Made by a program: the position numbers and the translations under genes
The notes under the pieces: model-generated
The model's database searches: none
Told to the model about the DNA's origin: nothing
Seen by the model: the letters and a program-made list of their open reading frames with translations, nothing else
In this document: positions 25,548 through 33,544 of the stretch, piece after piece
Layout of the letters: each line of letters begins with the position of its first letter
How positions within the stretch are numbered: position 1 is the stretch's first letter
From: Streptomyces sp. TP-A0356
GTDB taxonomy: Bacteria > Actinomycetota > Actinomycetes > Streptomycetales > Streptomycetaceae
Length of the DNA stretch: 64,000 nucleotides
Assembly (NCBI RefSeq): GCF_001417775.1
Contig: NZ_BBZJ01000029.1
Coordinates: forward strand, 62,001 to 126,000
Reading direction: 5' to 3'

Positions 25548-26750
25548 ATGTCTGGAACGAACAGCACGACCTCCGTCATCGTCGCGGGTGCCCGCACCCC
25601 GATGGGACGGCTGCTCGGCTCGCTGAAGTCCTTCTCCGGAGCCGACCTCGGCGGCTTCGCGATCAAGGCCGCCCTCGACCGTGCGGGGATCGGTGGCGAC
25701 CAGGTGCAGTACGTGATCATGGGTCAGGTGCTGCAGGCCGGGGCGGGACAGATCCCGGCCCGTCAGGCCGCGGTCAAGGCGGGCATCCCGATGAACGTCC
25801 CGGCCCTGACGATCAACAAGGTGTGTCTGTCGGGCCTCGACGCGATCGCGCTGGCCGACCAGCTCATCCGCGCGGGTGAGTTCGATGTGGTCGTCGCGGG
25901 CGGCCAGGAGTCCATGACCAACGCGCCCCACCTGCTGCCGAAGTCCCGCGAGGGCTTCAAGTACGGCGCGGTGCAGATGCTCGACGCGATGGCGTACGAC
26001 GGCCTGACCGACTCCTTCGAGGGCGTCGCCATGGGCGAGTCGACCGAGAAGCACAACACCCGCCTCGGCATCGGCCGCCAGGAGCAGGACGAGATCGCGG
26101 CGCTGTCCCACCAGCGGGCCGCTGCCGCCCAGAAGAACGGCATCTTCGAGGCCGAGATCACCCCGGTCGAGGTGCCGCAGCGCAAGGGCGAGCCGGTCGT
26201 CTTCAGCAAGGACGAGGGCATCCGCGGCGAGACGACGGTCGAGTCGCTCGGCAGGCTGCGCCCGGCGTTCAGCAAGGACGGCACGATCACGGCCGGTTCC
26301 TCCTCGCAGATCTCGGACGGTGCGGCGGCCGTGGTCGTGATGAGCAAGGCCAAGGCGCAGGAGCTGGGCCTGGAGTGGATCGCGGAGATCGGCGCCCACG
26401 GGAACGTGGCGGGGCCGGACAACTCCTTGCAGTCGCAGCCGTCGAACGCGATCCTGCACGCGCTGAAGAAGGAGGGCCTGGAGGTCTCGGACCTCGACCT
26501 GATCGAGATCAACGAGGCCTTCGCGGCGGTTGCCGTGCAGTCAATGAAGGACCTTGGGGTTTCCATCGAAAAGGTGAACGTCCATGGCGGAGCGATCGCA
26601 CTGGGGCACCCGATCGGGATGTCCGGCGCCCGGCTGGTCCTCCACCTCGCCCTGGAGCTCAAGCGGCGCGGCGGGGGTGTCGGAGCGGCGGCCCTGTGCG
26701 GTGGCGGCGGTCAGGGTGACGCGCTGATCCTGCGGGTAGCCAAGGCCTGA
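25548..26750 (+). CDS. Acetyl-CoA C-acetyltransferase (thiolase)
   Basis: A 400-residue biosynthetic-type thiolase that condenses two acetyl-CoA to acetoacetyl-CoA or runs in reverse. The nucleophile is Cys93 in [14 protein letters not shown]. The catalytic His354 lies in [16 protein letters not shown] and the proton-donor Cys384 in [15 protein letters not shown] 25548 follows GGAAGGGG. It is divergent from mce and 70 bases upstream of meaB, with which it may form an operon. It pairs functionally with the hydroxybutyryl-CoA dehydrogenase at 8.3 kb. Confidence 0.96.
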   Translation: MSGTNSTTSVIVAGARTPMGRLLGSLKSFSGADLGGFAIKAALDRAGIGGDQVQYVIMGQVLQAGAGQIPARQAAVKAGIPMNVPALTINKVCLSGLDAIALADQLIRAGEFDVVVAGGQESMTNAPHLLPKSREGFKYGAVQMLDAMAYDGLTDSFEGVAMGESTEKHNTRLGIGRQEQDEIAALSHQRAAAAQKNGIFEAEITPVEVPQRKGEPVVFSKDEGIRGETTVESLGRLRPAFSKDGTITAGSSSQISDGAAAVVVMSKAKAQELGLEWIAEIGAHGNVAGPDNSLQSQPSNAILHALKKEGLEVSDLDLIEINEAFAAVAVQSMKDLGVSIEKVNVHGGAIALGHPIGMSGARLVLHLALELKRRGGGVGAAALCGGGGQGDALILRVAKA

Positions 26751-26820
26751 GCACGATCGGGTTCTCCACACCGGCTGGAGCGCCCCGGCGCGAGCAGAAT
26801 CGAATCGGAACGGAGTTGTG

Positions 26821-27777
26821 ATGCAGGACGTCTCCTCGCTGGTGGCCCAGGCCAGGGAAGGCCGGCCGCGGGCCGTGGCCCGGCTGATCTCCCTGGTGGA
26901 GGGGGCGTCCCCACAGCTCAGGGAGGTCATGACGGCCCTGGCCCCGCTGACCGGCGGAGCGTATGTGGTGGGCCTCACCGGGTCCCCGGGCGTCGGCAAG
27001 TCCACGTCCACCTCGGCCCTCGTGACGGCGTACCGCAAGCAGGGCAAGCGGGTCGGCGTCCTGGCCGTCGACCCGTCCTCGCCCTTCTCGGGCGGTGCGC
27101 TCCTCGGCGACCGCGTCCGGATGTCGGAGCACGCCTCTGACCCCGGCGTGTACATCCGCTCGATGGCGACGCGGGGGCATCTGGGCGGCCTCGCCTGGGC
27201 CGCGCCGCAGGCGATCCGGGTGCTGGACGCCGCGGGCTGCGACGTGATCCTGGTGGAGACGGTGGGCGTCGGCCAGTCGGAGGTCGAGATCGCCTCCCAG
27301 GCCGACACCTCGGTGGTCCTGCTGGCGCCCGGGATGGGCGACGGCATCCAGGCCGCGAAGGCGGGCATCCTGGAGATCGGCGACGTGTACGTCGTCAACA
27401 AGGCCGACCGCGACGGCGCGGACGCGACCGCGCGCGAGCTGAACCACATGCTGGGCCTGGGGGAGTCGCGGGCCCCGGGCGACTGGCGCCCCCCGATCGT
27501 GAAGACGGTCGCCGCGCGCGGCGAGGGCGTCGAGGAGGTCGTCGAGGCGCTGGAGAAGCACCGGGCGTGGATGGAGGAGCGGGGGGTGCTCGCCGAGCGC
27601 CGGCTGTCCCGCGCCGCCCACGAGGTGGAGACCATCGCGGTGACGGCCCTGCGGGAGCGGATCGGCGACCTGCACGGGGACCGTCGCCTGGGCGCGCTGG
27701 CGGAGCGGATCGTGGCGGGCGAGCTGGATCCCTACCGGGCGGCGGACGAACTGGTGGCGGGGCTGACGGCGGGCTGA
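26821..27777 (+). CDS. meaB: MeaB, G-protein chaperone of B12-dependent mutases
   Basis: A 318-residue SIMIBI-class GTPase. It loads adenosylcobalamin into methylmalonyl- or isobutyryl-CoA mutase, protects it there and drives release of inactivated cofactor. P-loop GLTGSPGVGKSTSTSALV, the switch/base region LVETVGVGQSEVEIA, the guanine-specificity motif NKAD in VVNKADRDGA and the C-terminal dimerisation arm are present. ATG 26821 is chosen over the adjacent GTG; GGAG lies upstream. Its client IcmA is encoded at 36.4 kb rather than next to it. Confidence 0.95.
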   Translation: MQDVSSLVAQAREGRPRAVARLISLVEGASPQLREVMTALAPLTGGAYVVGLTGSPGVGKSTSTSALVTAYRKQGKRVGVLAVDPSSPFSGGALLGDRVRMSEHASDPGVYIRSMATRGHLGGLAWAAPQAIRVLDAAGCDVILVETVGVGQSEVEIASQADTSVVLLAPGMGDGIQAAKAGILEIGDVYVVNKADRDGADATARELNHMLGLGESRAPGDWRPPIVKTVAARGEGVEEVVEALEKHRAWMEERGVLAERRLSRAAHEVETIAVTALRERIGDLHGDRRLGALAERIVAGELDPYRAADELVAGLTAG

Positions 27778-28912
27778 CGGGAAACGCCGCGGTGCGTGCG
27801 CATCCGCGTTGATACCTGGCCGGTACGGTCATGGCGCTCTTCGGGGCCACCACGGTCCGCGGAGATCCCTCAGAAGGGCCCTAGCCCCAGTGCTGCCGCG
27901 GGAGGCCTTCCCGCGGCCTCTGGGCCCCGTTGTGCGGACGGTGTGGAGCGAACTCCTCGCCGACCGGCGGCTCTTGCAGCGGGCGTACGCGCTCGACGGA
28001 GTGGCCGAGGAACTGCTGTTCGTGTCGGGCCGCTGCTCGTGGGCGCGGTGGCGCGGTGGGCGTCGCCGGGCGCCGTGGTGGCGCTGAGCGCGCTCCTGAT
28101 GGCGCCGGGACCATCGCCTTCGCTTCGTCGCCCACGACGGCCGGTGTGCGCCCCGCCGCGGTGCGGTCGGTGGGCCCCACGGGGCGCCTGCGCGCGGTGC
28201 GGCCGTTGGTGTGGCCCGTGATCGTGGCCGCAGTGGTCGGGGTGGCCGTCGGCGCGCTGGACCTGCTGGTCCTGGCCTTCGCCGAGCAGCGGCGGTACGG
28301 CGACGACGACGGTCGTGGCACCCATGCCACGACGACGGTCGTGGCATGGGTGCTCGCAGTGTTGTCCGCGGGCAGCGCGGTCGGCGGGCCGCTGGACGGC
28401 GCCGTGCACGGGCGGCTCGGCGCACGGGCCCGTCTGCCGCTGTTCGCCGCGCGCATGAGCACGCCGAGGGCGGATGCCGGACCGGCCACGGCCGGCGAGG
28501 GGCCCAGCTGATCGCGGACGAGTCTGCCGCGCCGGGCTTGCGCACCCAGACCGGTTGCGTGGGCCAACACGGCGGTCGACGCGGGCGGTTCGGGCGGCTC
28601 GGCGGCGGTGGGGGCGCCGGTGGGGCAGCTGCCGCTGGGAATGTGTTTCCGCGGCTGCCGCCGGTCCGGCCGGGTGCCCGCGGCACACGGGTGGTGCCGG
28701 CGCGTGGACGGCCGCGGCCAAATGGCCGGGCGCCTCCGGCGCGTGCGCGGGCCACGGCCGGGTCGGAAAGACGCACCCTCGGCGCGAAACCGCGCGCTGA
28801 GGCGCGGGGCGGCCCTTGTCGTGCCCGTGCGTCGTCAGGCCGCTGCCGGGGCAGTCGGCGGCGCGGTCGCATCCGCCGGCTGCCCGCAGCGGCCAGATGA
28901 TCCGGGGCGCCG
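27778..28912. other. 1.1-kb region with no intact gene
   Basis: No complete gene is supported here. Long ORFs in several frames are products of the G+C bias. The central part holds an MFS-transporter relic, annotated separately. A nine-base hairpin (GCCGCGGGA/TCCCGCGGC, 27895-27917) may be the meaB terminator. From about 28656 to 28912 I see nothing recognisable. Confidence 0.7.
27917..28655 (+). pseudogene. Decayed MFS transporter (C-terminal half)
   Basis: Successive fragments of one MFS protein can be read rightward in changing frames. PLGPVVRTVW...AYALDGVAEELLFVSG (27917-28030) is followed by PLLVGAVARW...VVALSALLM after a one-base shift. GTIAFASSP...VGALDLLVLAFAEQRR...LAVLSAGSAVGG and RARLPLFAAR (to about 28460) follow. 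Then come LIADESAAPGLRTQTGC and, after another shift, NTAVDAGGSGGS and APVGQLPLGMCF. The first six TM segments and a stretch before LIADE are missing. An 18-base direct repeat (28303-28320 and 28329-28346) lies inside. Family assignment is from the characteristic segments. Confidence 0.75.
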
Positions 28913-29389
28913 CTACGGCTTGCCCCGCATGCCCCGCAGGTGCTCCGCGACCGGGCGCAGGGACTTGTGCAGGTGTTCCAGGTCGTCAGGGGACAGCAGA
29001 TCGATGAAGTGCCGCCGCACGGACGCCACATGATGGGGTGCGACCTTCTTCATCGTCTCCATGCCGTGGTCCGTGAGGACCGCGTACAGGCCCCGGCGAT
29101 CGGACTCGCAGTTCTCGCGGCGGACCAGGTCCGCGTTCTCCATGCGCGTGATCTGGTGCGAGAGGCGGCTCTTGGACTGGAGGGTGGCGGCCGCGAGGTC
29201 GCTCATCCGCATCCGGACGCCCTCCGACTCCGAGAGATTCACCAGGATCTCGTAGTCGTTCATTGTCAGGCCGAACGGCTGCAGATCCCTTTCGAGCTGA
29301 TACGTCAACAGCCTGTTGACCTCCAGGTGGGTGCGCCAGGTGCACTGCTCCGCATCGGTCAGCCAGCGCGTGGCCGTCTCGGTCTCCAT
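28913..29389 (-). CDS. MarR-family transcriptional regulator
   Basis: A 158-residue winged-helix regulator. The DNA-binding region (about 45-115) contains LTMNDYEILVNLSES, MRMSDLAAATLQSKSRLSHQ and the wing CESDRRGLYAVLTDHG. It lies downstream of the AIM24 operon in the same direction, 92 bases away, with its own A+T-richer control region. It faces the MFS relic and may once have regulated it. Ligand unknown. Confidence 0.92.
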   Translation of the reverse strand: METETATRWLTDAEQCTWRTHLEVNRLLTYQLERDLQPFGLTMNDYEILVNLSESEGVRMRMSDLAAATLQSKSRLSHQITRMENADLVRRENCESDRRGLYAVLTDHGMETMKKVAPHHVASVRRHFIDLLSPDDLEHLHKSLRPVAEHLRGMRGKP

Positions 29390-29395
29390 GAATGA

Positions 29396-29411
29396 AGTCT
29401 ACCTAAAAGGT
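29396..29411 (-). promoter_or_regulatory. MarR-gene -10 element and overlapping inverted repeat
   Basis: On the leftward strand TAGACT (29401-29396) ends six bases before the start codon, which fits a leaderless transcript. Overlapping it is ACCT-AAA-AGGT (29401-29411), a candidate autoregulatory MarR site. Confidence 0.45.
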
Positions 29412-29481
29412 TGAAAGGCGAACTAGTGAGGGGGGTGTGACTGTGCGCACGCGTTCGATGTCACACTCCGCAGACTACCGC

Positions 29482-30279
29482 TCACAGCCCGAAGCGACGC
29501 TGGAGGTCCCCCAGCTGTCCGGGAAGGCGCGGTGTCCCCGGCTGCTGCCCCTGGTGACCGGGTACCCCACCGCCGCCGGGTACGCCCGGCTCGTGCGGGA
29601 CCGCTCCCGTGGGCTGCTCCTCCATGAGGGTCTCCGTGGACTGCAGCAGGACCGTGCCCGCCCCCGCGAACTCGAACTGATGCTCCTCTCCGGAGGCCCC
29701 TCCGAGGCCCGTCATCGCACGTAGACCGCCCCATACACCTGTCAGGTACCCGTGGTCGTAGTGATGGCACGGGGAGGGGCAGTCGGCCCAGCCGACCAAG
29801 GCCTGTGGATCCACCCGGATCGGGGGTTCCATGAACACCACCGGACCGTTAGATGCGGCCACGAACTTGCCGGTTCCGATCAGTGTCAGGAAGCCCGGGA
29901 TGATCGACTGCTTGAGGGCGAGACTTGGCTGAAAAGCGAGCAGGTTGCCCGAGCGAATGGTCAGGTTGCCGTCGTCGAGATCGTACGAATTCACATCGAA
30001 GGCCCGGTCGGCGAGGAGCATCTTGCCCGAGCCCTGCGCCACCACCCAGTCACTCGCGTGCAGAGGCGAATGGAAGGACGTACGGACAAGGTGATCCAGG
30101 CGACCGTGTCCGACGCCGTTGAACTCGATCGAGCCGTAGTAGGCGATCATCTTGCCCTTCTGCAGGAACCACTGGCTCCCCTTGAGGTCCACGCAGAAGG
30201 TGTACGCGTTCACGTTGTCGTCGACCGGCAGGGTCGTCGGGTCGTGGATCACGGGACCGGCGCCCGGATAGGTGCTCAC
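29482..30279 (-). CDS. AIM24-family protein 1 with Pro/Gly/Gln tail
   Basis: A 265-residue protein of the AIM24/TspB-like beta-sandwich family (DUF124), whose biochemical role is unknown. The domain spans about 25-215 (for example GSQWFLQKGKMIAYYGSIEF and GSGKMLLADRAFDVNSY). A tail of about 50 residues rich in Pro, Gly and Gln is peculiar to this copy. GTG 30279 overlaps the stop of AIM24 gene 2 (GTGA). It is the last gene of the three-gene paralogous operon. Confidence 0.88.
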   Translation of the reverse strand: MSTYPGAGPVIHDPTTLPVDDNVNAYTFCVDLKGSQWFLQKGKMIAYYGSIEFNGVGHGRLDHLVRTSFHSPLHASDWVVAQGSGKMLLADRAFDVNSYDLDDGNLTIRSGNLLAFQPSLALKQSIIPGFLTLIGTGKFVAASNGPVVFMEPPIRVDPQALVGWADCPSPCHHYDHGYLTGVWGGLRAMTGLGGASGEEHQFEFAGAGTVLLQSTETLMEEQPTGAVPHEPGVPGGGGVPGHQGQQPGTPRLPGQLGDLQRRFGL

Positions 30280-30926
30280 AGCTTCTCCTCCGACGCCTGG
30301 ACGTACACCGCACCACTGCCGCTCAGCTCCAACTGGAACGCCTCACCGGAGCCGCGGCCCACCATGTCGCGCCAGCCGAGCGCCGCCGACAGCTTGTTGC
30401 GCACGTCGCCGTGGTGCGCGACATACGCCTGGGGGTCGACGTGGACCGGGCGCTGCGGGGTGATCGGCACCTCGAAGACGCCGCCGTGCGCCATGACCGC
30501 GACCGCGCCGTGGCCCGTGAGGGTGGTCGTGAACAGGCCCTGGCCCGTGACCTGACCGCGCACCAGGCCCATGACGCCGCCCTGCGAGCCCATGAACATC
30601 GTGCCCTGCTGCAGGGTGCCCTCGAAGGCCAGCAGGCGGTCCGCCTCGACGTACAACGTGTCCCCGGTGAGATTGATCACCTGGATGTGGTGGCCGCCGT
30701 GCCCGAACAGCACCGTGCCGTTGCCCTCGACCGTCATCAGCGGCGTCGCCTCGTTCGCGATGCGGCGGCCGATCATCGACATGACCCCGCCCTGGCCGCC
30801 CTGGATGTTGGGGGTGAAGGAGACCTGGCCCTTGTAGGCGAGCATCGCGCCCCGCTGGCTGTACAGATGACGGCCGGGCACGACCGTCGCCTCGATCATC
30901 TTCGAGTTCACTTCGCGGAAGGCCAT
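30276..30926 (-). CDS. AIM24-family protein 2
   Basis: A 216-residue AIM24 protein. Repeated beta-rich motifs include GRHLYSQRGAMLAYKGQVSF, NGTVLFGHGGHHIQVINL and GQGLFTTTLTGHGAVAVMAH. It is very Gly-rich, with no membrane segment or catalytic residues. Start ATG 30926 lies one base after the stop of gene 3, and its stop overlaps gene 1, so all three are translationally linked. Confidence 0.9.
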   Translation of the reverse strand: MAFREVNSKMIEATVVPGRHLYSQRGAMLAYKGQVSFTPNIQGGQGGVMSMIGRRIANEATPLMTVEGNGTVLFGHGGHHIQVINLTGDTLYVEADRLLAFEGTLQQGTMFMGSQGGVMGLVRGQVTGQGLFTTTLTGHGAVAVMAHGGVFEVPITPQRPVHVDPQAYVAHHGDVRNKLSAALGWRDMVGRGSGEAFQLELSGSGAVYVQASEEKL

Positions 30927-30927
30927 G

Positions 30928-31560
30928 TCAGAGGTCCCCCGCGATCGTGTTGCGCTCGCTGGGCTGGACGTAGACCAGTCCGTCCCCCTCGAAGCGGATC
31001 TGGAAGGCCTCGCCGCCGCCCTCGCCGAGGAACGTGCGGAACGTCACGCCCGACTGGAACGACTGCCGCAGGTTCCCCTGATGCGCGATGTACGCGCCGG
31101 GGTCGACGATCAGCGGGTACTGCGCGCTCACCCGCAGCACCAGCGCCGGACCGTCCGACATGATCGCCGCCTGGCCGTGGCCCTCGACGGTCGTCGTGAA
31201 CAGGCCGTTGCCCTGCGAGGCGCCGCGCAGACCGGTGAAGGCCGTGCCCGTGCGCAGGCCGGCGTCCGTCACGAGGAGATTGCTCGACTCGACGTACAGC
31301 TTGTCCCCCTGGAGGCCGACGAGGTTGATCTCGGAGGCCCGGTCCGCGAACCAGCACGTCCCCTGGCCCTTCACCTCCATCACGGTCATCTGCTCGCCGG
31401 TGAGCCGCCGGGTCACCATTCCCCGGATCCCCTCACCGCCGCCGGTGAGCTTCTTGAAGGTCATCTGTCCGTCGTACGCGACCATGGAGCCGTTCTTCGC
31501 CTTCACGGCGTCCCCGGTCATGTCGACGGCCAGCACTTTGCTGCCTTGGAGTCGGAACAT
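30928..31560 (-). CDS. AIM24-family protein 3
   Basis: A 210-residue AIM24 protein that begins MFRLQGSKVLAVDMTGDAV. Motifs parallel gene 2: KNGSMVAYDGQMTFKKL, GQGTCWFADRASEINLV, GNGLFTTTVEGHGQAAIM. I start it at ATG 31560; GTG 31566 is two codons earlier and the ribosome-binding site is weak for both. It is the first gene of the operon and faces the divergent DUF3817 gene. Confidence 0.88.
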   Translation of the reverse strand: MFRLQGSKVLAVDMTGDAVKAKNGSMVAYDGQMTFKKLTGGGEGIRGMVTRRLTGEQMTVMEVKGQGTCWFADRASEINLVGLQGDKLYVESSNLLVTDAGLRTGTAFTGLRGASQGNGLFTTTVEGHGQAAIMSDGPALVLRVSAQYPLIVDPGAYIAHQGNLRQSFQSGVTFRTFLGEGGGEAFQIRFEGDGLVYVQPSERNTIAGDL

Positions 31561-31727
31561 CGCCACGGGGCGAAGGTAGCCGCCCGGCGGGTGGAGCGGA
31601 CAGAGCCCGTGGATGGAGACCGACCCTGATCCCACCCCTAGGGACCCGCCGCCACCGCGACGGACCACCGCCACCAAGAAGGACCCACCGCCACCCCACG
31701 GGGAATGGTTTGCCACAATGGGGGAGC

Positions 31728-31749
31728 GTTTGTGCTTGCGTTCACAAAC
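31728..31749. promoter_or_regulatory. Inverted repeat in the AIM24/DUF3817 divergent region
   Basis: GTTTGTG (31728-31734) and CACAAAC (31743-31749) are perfect arms around an eight-base spacer in the 229-base divergent region, about 40 bases before the DUF3817 start. It could be an operator or leader hairpin. Confidence 0.4.
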
Positions 31750-31789
31750 TCGGCCGCATCTGAAGCCTCTCTCCCACCGAAGGGGACCC

Positions 31790-32140
31790 GTGGACATCAA
31801 GACAGCCTCCGCCCTCCGCCGCCTCCGCCTGGTCTCCGTGCCGGAAGGAATCTCCTGGATCGTGCTCGCGGTCTGCACGGTCATCAAGTACACGATCACA
31901 CCCAGCGTTGACGTCGCCCGGGTGATGGGTCCGATCCACGGCGTGCTGTTCACGCTGTACGTGATCTTCTGGCTGGACGCCTGGAACCGCGCCAAGTGGG
32001 ACCGGAGGACGGGGGCCCTCTACTTCGCCTACTCGATCATCCCCGGCGGCGGCTTCCTCGCCGAGCGCAGGCTGCGCCGCGAGGCCGAGGACGCCGTCAT
32101 CGCCGCCCGCGCCCGCAAGGAAGGGATCGTGAACGCATGA
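31790..32140 (+). CDS. DUF3817 membrane protein 1
   Basis: A 116-residue protein with three TM segments (about 16-36, 44-64, 76-92). It contains the family motifs [38 protein letters not shown] and [17 protein letters not shown]. The charged C-terminal helix is cytoplasmic. GTG 31790 follows GAAGGGGA. The stop overlaps the thiamine-binding-fold gene (ATGA). A paralogue lies at 36006. Function unknown. Confidence 0.9.
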   Translation: MDIKTASALRRLRLVSVPEGISWIVLAVCTVIKYTITPSVDVARVMGPIHGVLFTLYVIFWLDAWNRAKWDRRTGALYFAYSIIPGGGFLAERRLRREAEDAVIAARARKEGIVNA

Positions 32141-32433
32141 TCGTCGCCTTCTCCGTGACGCCCCTGGGCGTCGGCGAGGACGTGGGGGAGTACGTCGCCG
32201 ACGCCGTGCGGGTCGTGCGGGAATCGGGCCTGCCGAACCGTACCGACGCGATGTTCACGTCGGTCGAGGGTGAGTGGGACGAGGTGATGGACGTCGTGAA
32301 GCGTGCCGTGGCCGCGGTCGAGGAGCACGCGCCGCGCGTCTCCCTCGTCCTGAAGGCGGACATCCGTCCCGGCGTGACGGACGGGCTCACCTCGAAGGTG
32401 GAGACGGTGGAGCGCCATCTGTCCGGCGAGTGA
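32137..32433 (+). CDS. MTH1187/YkoF-like thiamine-binding-fold protein (DUF77)
   Basis: A 98-residue ferredoxin-like protein of the thiamine-binding (DUF77) family. [40 protein letters not shown] and [18 protein letters not shown] are the family segments. The fold commonly binds thiamine or a small ligand between subunits. It is translationally coupled to the DUF3817 gene and ends at a strong terminator. No thiamine genes are nearby, so the physiological ligand is open. Confidence 0.88.
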   Translation: MIVAFSVTPLGVGEDVGEYVADAVRVVRESGLPNRTDAMFTSVEGEWDEVMDVVKRAVAAVEEHAPRVSLVLKADIRPGVTDGLTSKVETVERHLSGE

Positions 32434-32453
32434 CGCGCCCTCCAGCAGCGGAG

Positions 32454-32480
32454 AACCCCGGCCCCGAGCGCCGGGGTTTT
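32454..32480 (+). terminator. Intrinsic terminator
   Basis: AACCCCGGC (32454-32462) and GCCGGGGTT (32470-32478) form a perfect nine-base stem with a seven-base loop, ending in TTTT. It closes the DUF3817/thiamine-fold unit. Confidence 0.9.
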
Positions 32481-32493
32481 GCCGTGCCAGGGG

Positions 32494-32511
32494 TTTGAGC
32501 AGTCGCTCAAA
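32494..32511. promoter_or_regulatory. Operator 1 of a paired site: TTTGAGC-N4-GCTCAAA
   Basis: Perfect seven-base arms flank AGTC. The site shares the core TTGAGC-N4-GCTCAA with operator 2, whose centre lies exactly 42 bases downstream. A candidate -10, TAGCCT (32519-32524), lies between them. The TetR gene at 33541 in the same unit is the likely ligand. Confidence 0.75.
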
Positions 32512-32534
32512 TGTCCTGTAGCCTCGGGGCACTT

Positions 32535-32554
32535 GGTTGAGCAGACGCTCAACC
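32535..32554. promoter_or_regulatory. Operator 2 of a paired site: GGTTGAGC-N4-GCTCAACC
   Basis: Perfect eight-base arms flank AGAC, 26 bases before the ATG at 32580. With operator 1 it brackets the presumed promoter, a classic autorepression arrangement. Confidence 0.78.
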
Positions 32555-32579
32555 AGGGCCATTGACTGGGGGATTCGCA

Positions 32580-33329
32580 ATGGAGCTCTACATAGAGGTG
32601 CACATACGGGGCGACATCGACGAACTGTGGGTGCGGACCCAGGACCCGGCACTGCACCGACGCTGGGACCTGCGCTTCACCGAGATGGACCATCTGCCGC
32701 GCGCGGAGGACGAGCCGCAGCGCTTCCGGTACGCGACGCGTGTCCTGCCGTTCGTGACGGTCTCCGGGACCGCTGTGTCGGCCGGGGAGAGGACGCGGCC
32801 GGACGGGACGCGCACCTCCGCCCTGCGGTTCTCCTCCGCGCACCCGCTGTCGCTGATCGCCGAGGGGAGCGGCTACTGGAGGTACGTCCCCGACGGCGAC
32901 GGCGTCCGCTTCCTCACCGGGTACGACTACCGGCCGCGCTGGGGCCGTGCGGGCGCCCTCGCGGACCGTGTCCTGTTCCGCCCACTGATGGGCTGGGCGA
33001 CCGCCTGGTCCTTCGACCGGCTGCGGCTGTGGCTGGAGCGAGGCGTCACACCCGAGCGGGCGCGGCTGAACTGGCTGACGGAGCTGGCGGTGCGCGGGCT
33101 CGTCCTCGCCGTCGGCTGCACGGGTCTCGGCATGGACTCCGTCATCCCTCTGTTCGGCCCGCTGGCCCCGGCGCTGGCCTACCTCTGCCCGCTACTGCTC
33201 GCGGTCGCCATGTCCGTGGCCCTCTTCGCAGCGCCGTCGGCGCGCACCCCGGCAGCCCGCCGCTGTCTGCGCACCCCGCCCACACGCGCGTGCGCGCCCC
33301 GTCTCCTCGCCACCCTGGAGGGACCGTGA
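32580..33329 (+). CDS. SRPBCC-like protein with C-terminal membrane segments
   Basis: A 249-residue protein starting at ATG 32580. Residues 1-150 resemble a START/SRPBCC hydrophobic-ligand fold: MELYIEVHIRGDIDELWVRT, then DPALHRRWDLRF and GSGYWRYVPDGDGVRFLTGY. Residues 165-225 hold two hydrophobic TM-like stretches (LAVRGLVLAVGCTGLG and LAYLCPLLLAVAMSVALFA). It is the first gene of a unit controlled by the paired operators and is followed, with a four-base overlap, by a DUF4166 remnant and a TetR gene. Confidence 0.8.
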   Translation: MELYIEVHIRGDIDELWVRTQDPALHRRWDLRFTEMDHLPRAEDEPQRFRYATRVLPFVTVSGTAVSAGERTRPDGTRTSALRFSSAHPLSLIAEGSGYWRYVPDGDGVRFLTGYDYRPRWGRAGALADRVLFRPLMGWATAWSFDRLRLWLERGVTPERARLNWLTELAVRGLVLAVGCTGLGMDSVIPLFGPLAPALAYLCPLLLAVAMSVALFAAPSARTPAARRCLRTPPTRACAPRLLATLEGP

Positions 33330-33544
33330 CGGCCTCGATCTCCCGTCCGGTGATGGGCGCGGACCTCGAGCGGCGGCACTCGCGGCCGCGGCGCCGCTTG
33401 TCCGGTGAAGACCGCTTCCGCGCGGGGCCGGTGGACGTCCGGGTCCCGGAGGTCGTCGGCCCACAGGCGGAGGCGAGGGAGTCGTCCGACGAGTCGACGG
33501 GACACTTCCGTCTGCGGCCGGGCAGGCAGGAGGCGCGGGCGTGA
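33326..33544 (+). pseudogene. DUF4166 gene remnant with internal deletion
   Basis: A 72-codon ORF whose GTG overlaps the upstream stop and whose TGA overlaps the TetR start. Its first part, SRPVMGADLERRHSRPRRRL, looks like the N-terminus of DUF4166 proteins (usual form MGADFERLHPELRRRF). It jumps directly to EDRFRAGPVDVRVPEVVG and ARESSDESTGHFRL, which resemble the family's C-terminal third. About 100 middle residues and the final strand are missing. It is still open and coupled, so a short peptide could be made, but it cannot form the full domain. Recognition is by recollection of the family, not by a search. Confidence 0.6.

Noticed and set aside
27829-29031. Leftward 400-codon ORF over the MFS relic
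   Set aside because: Its start lies inside the MarR gene and its translation is Arg/Pro/Ala-rich; the opposite strand carries recognisable MFS fragments.
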